Source: Euborellia annulipes
Lineage: Eukaryota; Arthropoda; Insecta; Dermaptera; Anisolabididae
Assembly: GCA_023213315.1 (NCBI GenBank)
Contig: JAKCPI010001710.1
Location: forward strand, 1-64,000
Direction of reading: 5' to 3'
DNA: 64,000 nt
A model generated the notes under the pieces. That model saw only the letters and a program-made list of their open reading frames with translations. It was not told the origin of the DNA and ran no database searches. A program made the translations under genes and the position numbers. Shown here one piece after another: positions 63,619 to 64,000 of this stretch. Each line of letters opens with the position of its first letter. The stretch's first letter is position 1.

Positions 63619-64000
63619 ATGTCATCTAGTAGCAAAGGGATTATTAAAAAGAGTGGAAATGTATCTAATAAAGGTGTTAAAAATTTAAAAAGTATTGATG
63701 AATTAAATTTGAATGAACTATCAGAAGATATGAAAGACACAAATGATAATGAACAATTAAAAGAATTAAAACTTAAATATGATGATACTATTAATGGAAC
63801 TTTAAACAAATTATCTAAGTCAAAAATTGATAATATTGAATTGGAAGAATCGCTTTCGTTTCTAAAAATAGACGAATCAAAATGTAAAGATAATGATAAA
63901 ATTTCTCACAATGTAAATAATCATTCACCTTTTCTTCTTGATACAAATATTCAAGCAAAACAGAATGAAATTATATTAGATAATGAAATTGATGAAATCA
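63619..64000 (+). CDS. 5' part of an unknown gene, Lys/Asp/Asn/Ser-rich protein, continues past the window
   Basis: An ATG at 63,619 opens a frame that stays open for 127 codons to the window edge. An acceptor-like ttttatag lies 28 bp before the ATG, so this is probably the first coding exon after a non-coding one. The peptide begins MSSSSKGIIKKSGNVSNKGV, has NLKSIDELNLNELSEDMKDT and later LEESLSFLKIDESK and HSPFLLDTNIQAKQNEIILD. It is highly charged and looks disordered. There is no signal peptide or recognised domain. The absence of stops over 380 bp of 70% AT DNA supports real coding. The function cannot be told from this part. Confidence 0.65.
   Translation, partial: MSSSSKGIIKKSGNVSNKGVKNLKSIDELNLNELSEDMKDTNDNEQLKELKLKYDDTINGTLNKLSKSKIDNIELEESLSFLKIDESKCKDNDKISHNVNNHSPFLLDTNIQAKQNEIILDNEIDEI

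Noticed and set aside
1..64000. CRISPR arrays, operons, riboswitches, rRNA genes
   Set aside because: None seen; the sequence is clearly metazoan nuclear DNA and the regular short repeats are microsatellites or transposon iterons.

Overview
The window is invertebrate nuclear DNA: AT-rich, intron-rich and packed with short non-autonomous transposons. It carries one large conserved gene, a laminin beta-1 chain, on the minus strand. An arthropod is the likeliest source because of the LanB1 sequence style, compact exons, 0.1-8 kb introns and hAT-type MITEs. The species cannot be named from the sequence alone.

Layout: positions 1-1,002 hold a small plus-strand THAP zinc-finger gene that is broken by two single-base shifts. 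Positions 1,200-8,400 are intergenic and contain the 3' end of a LINE, a long foldback element, a 15-bp-TIR MITE and one candidate non-coding first exon. Positions 8,416-55,195 are LanB1. I rebuilt 32 coding exons by hand, from a signal peptide at 50,153 to a stop at 8,521. They join in frame to a 1,786-residue protein with this order: signal peptide, LN domain, five LE modules (the fifth interrupted), laminin IV type B domain, eight LE modules, coiled coil II, cysteine knob, coiled coil I and a near-terminal Cys. A 5' non-coding exon with a TATA-like promoter sits near 55,165. One intron uses a GC donor.

The LanB1 introns carry most of the remaining content: a hAT MITE with a perfect 8-bp duplication, a tRNA-derived SINE inserted 11 bp from a splice donor, several long hairpins, a repeat family present in many copies that ends in a splice-donor-like GGTAAGAGAAAGT hairpin, and an unexplained minus-strand exon-like ORF at 37,475-37,683.

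Beyond the promoter (56,700-60,880) lie two inverted copies of a foldback element whose outer ends look like outward-facing tRNA/Pol III units, on either side of a second copy of the foldback found at 5.4 kb. A repeat seen at 2,960-3,430 reappears inverted at about 61,690-61,990. The first part of a new plus-strand gene of unknown product starts at 63,619 and runs off the window.

There is no sign of CRISPR, operons or rRNA, and I see no intact transposase or reverse transcriptase gene.
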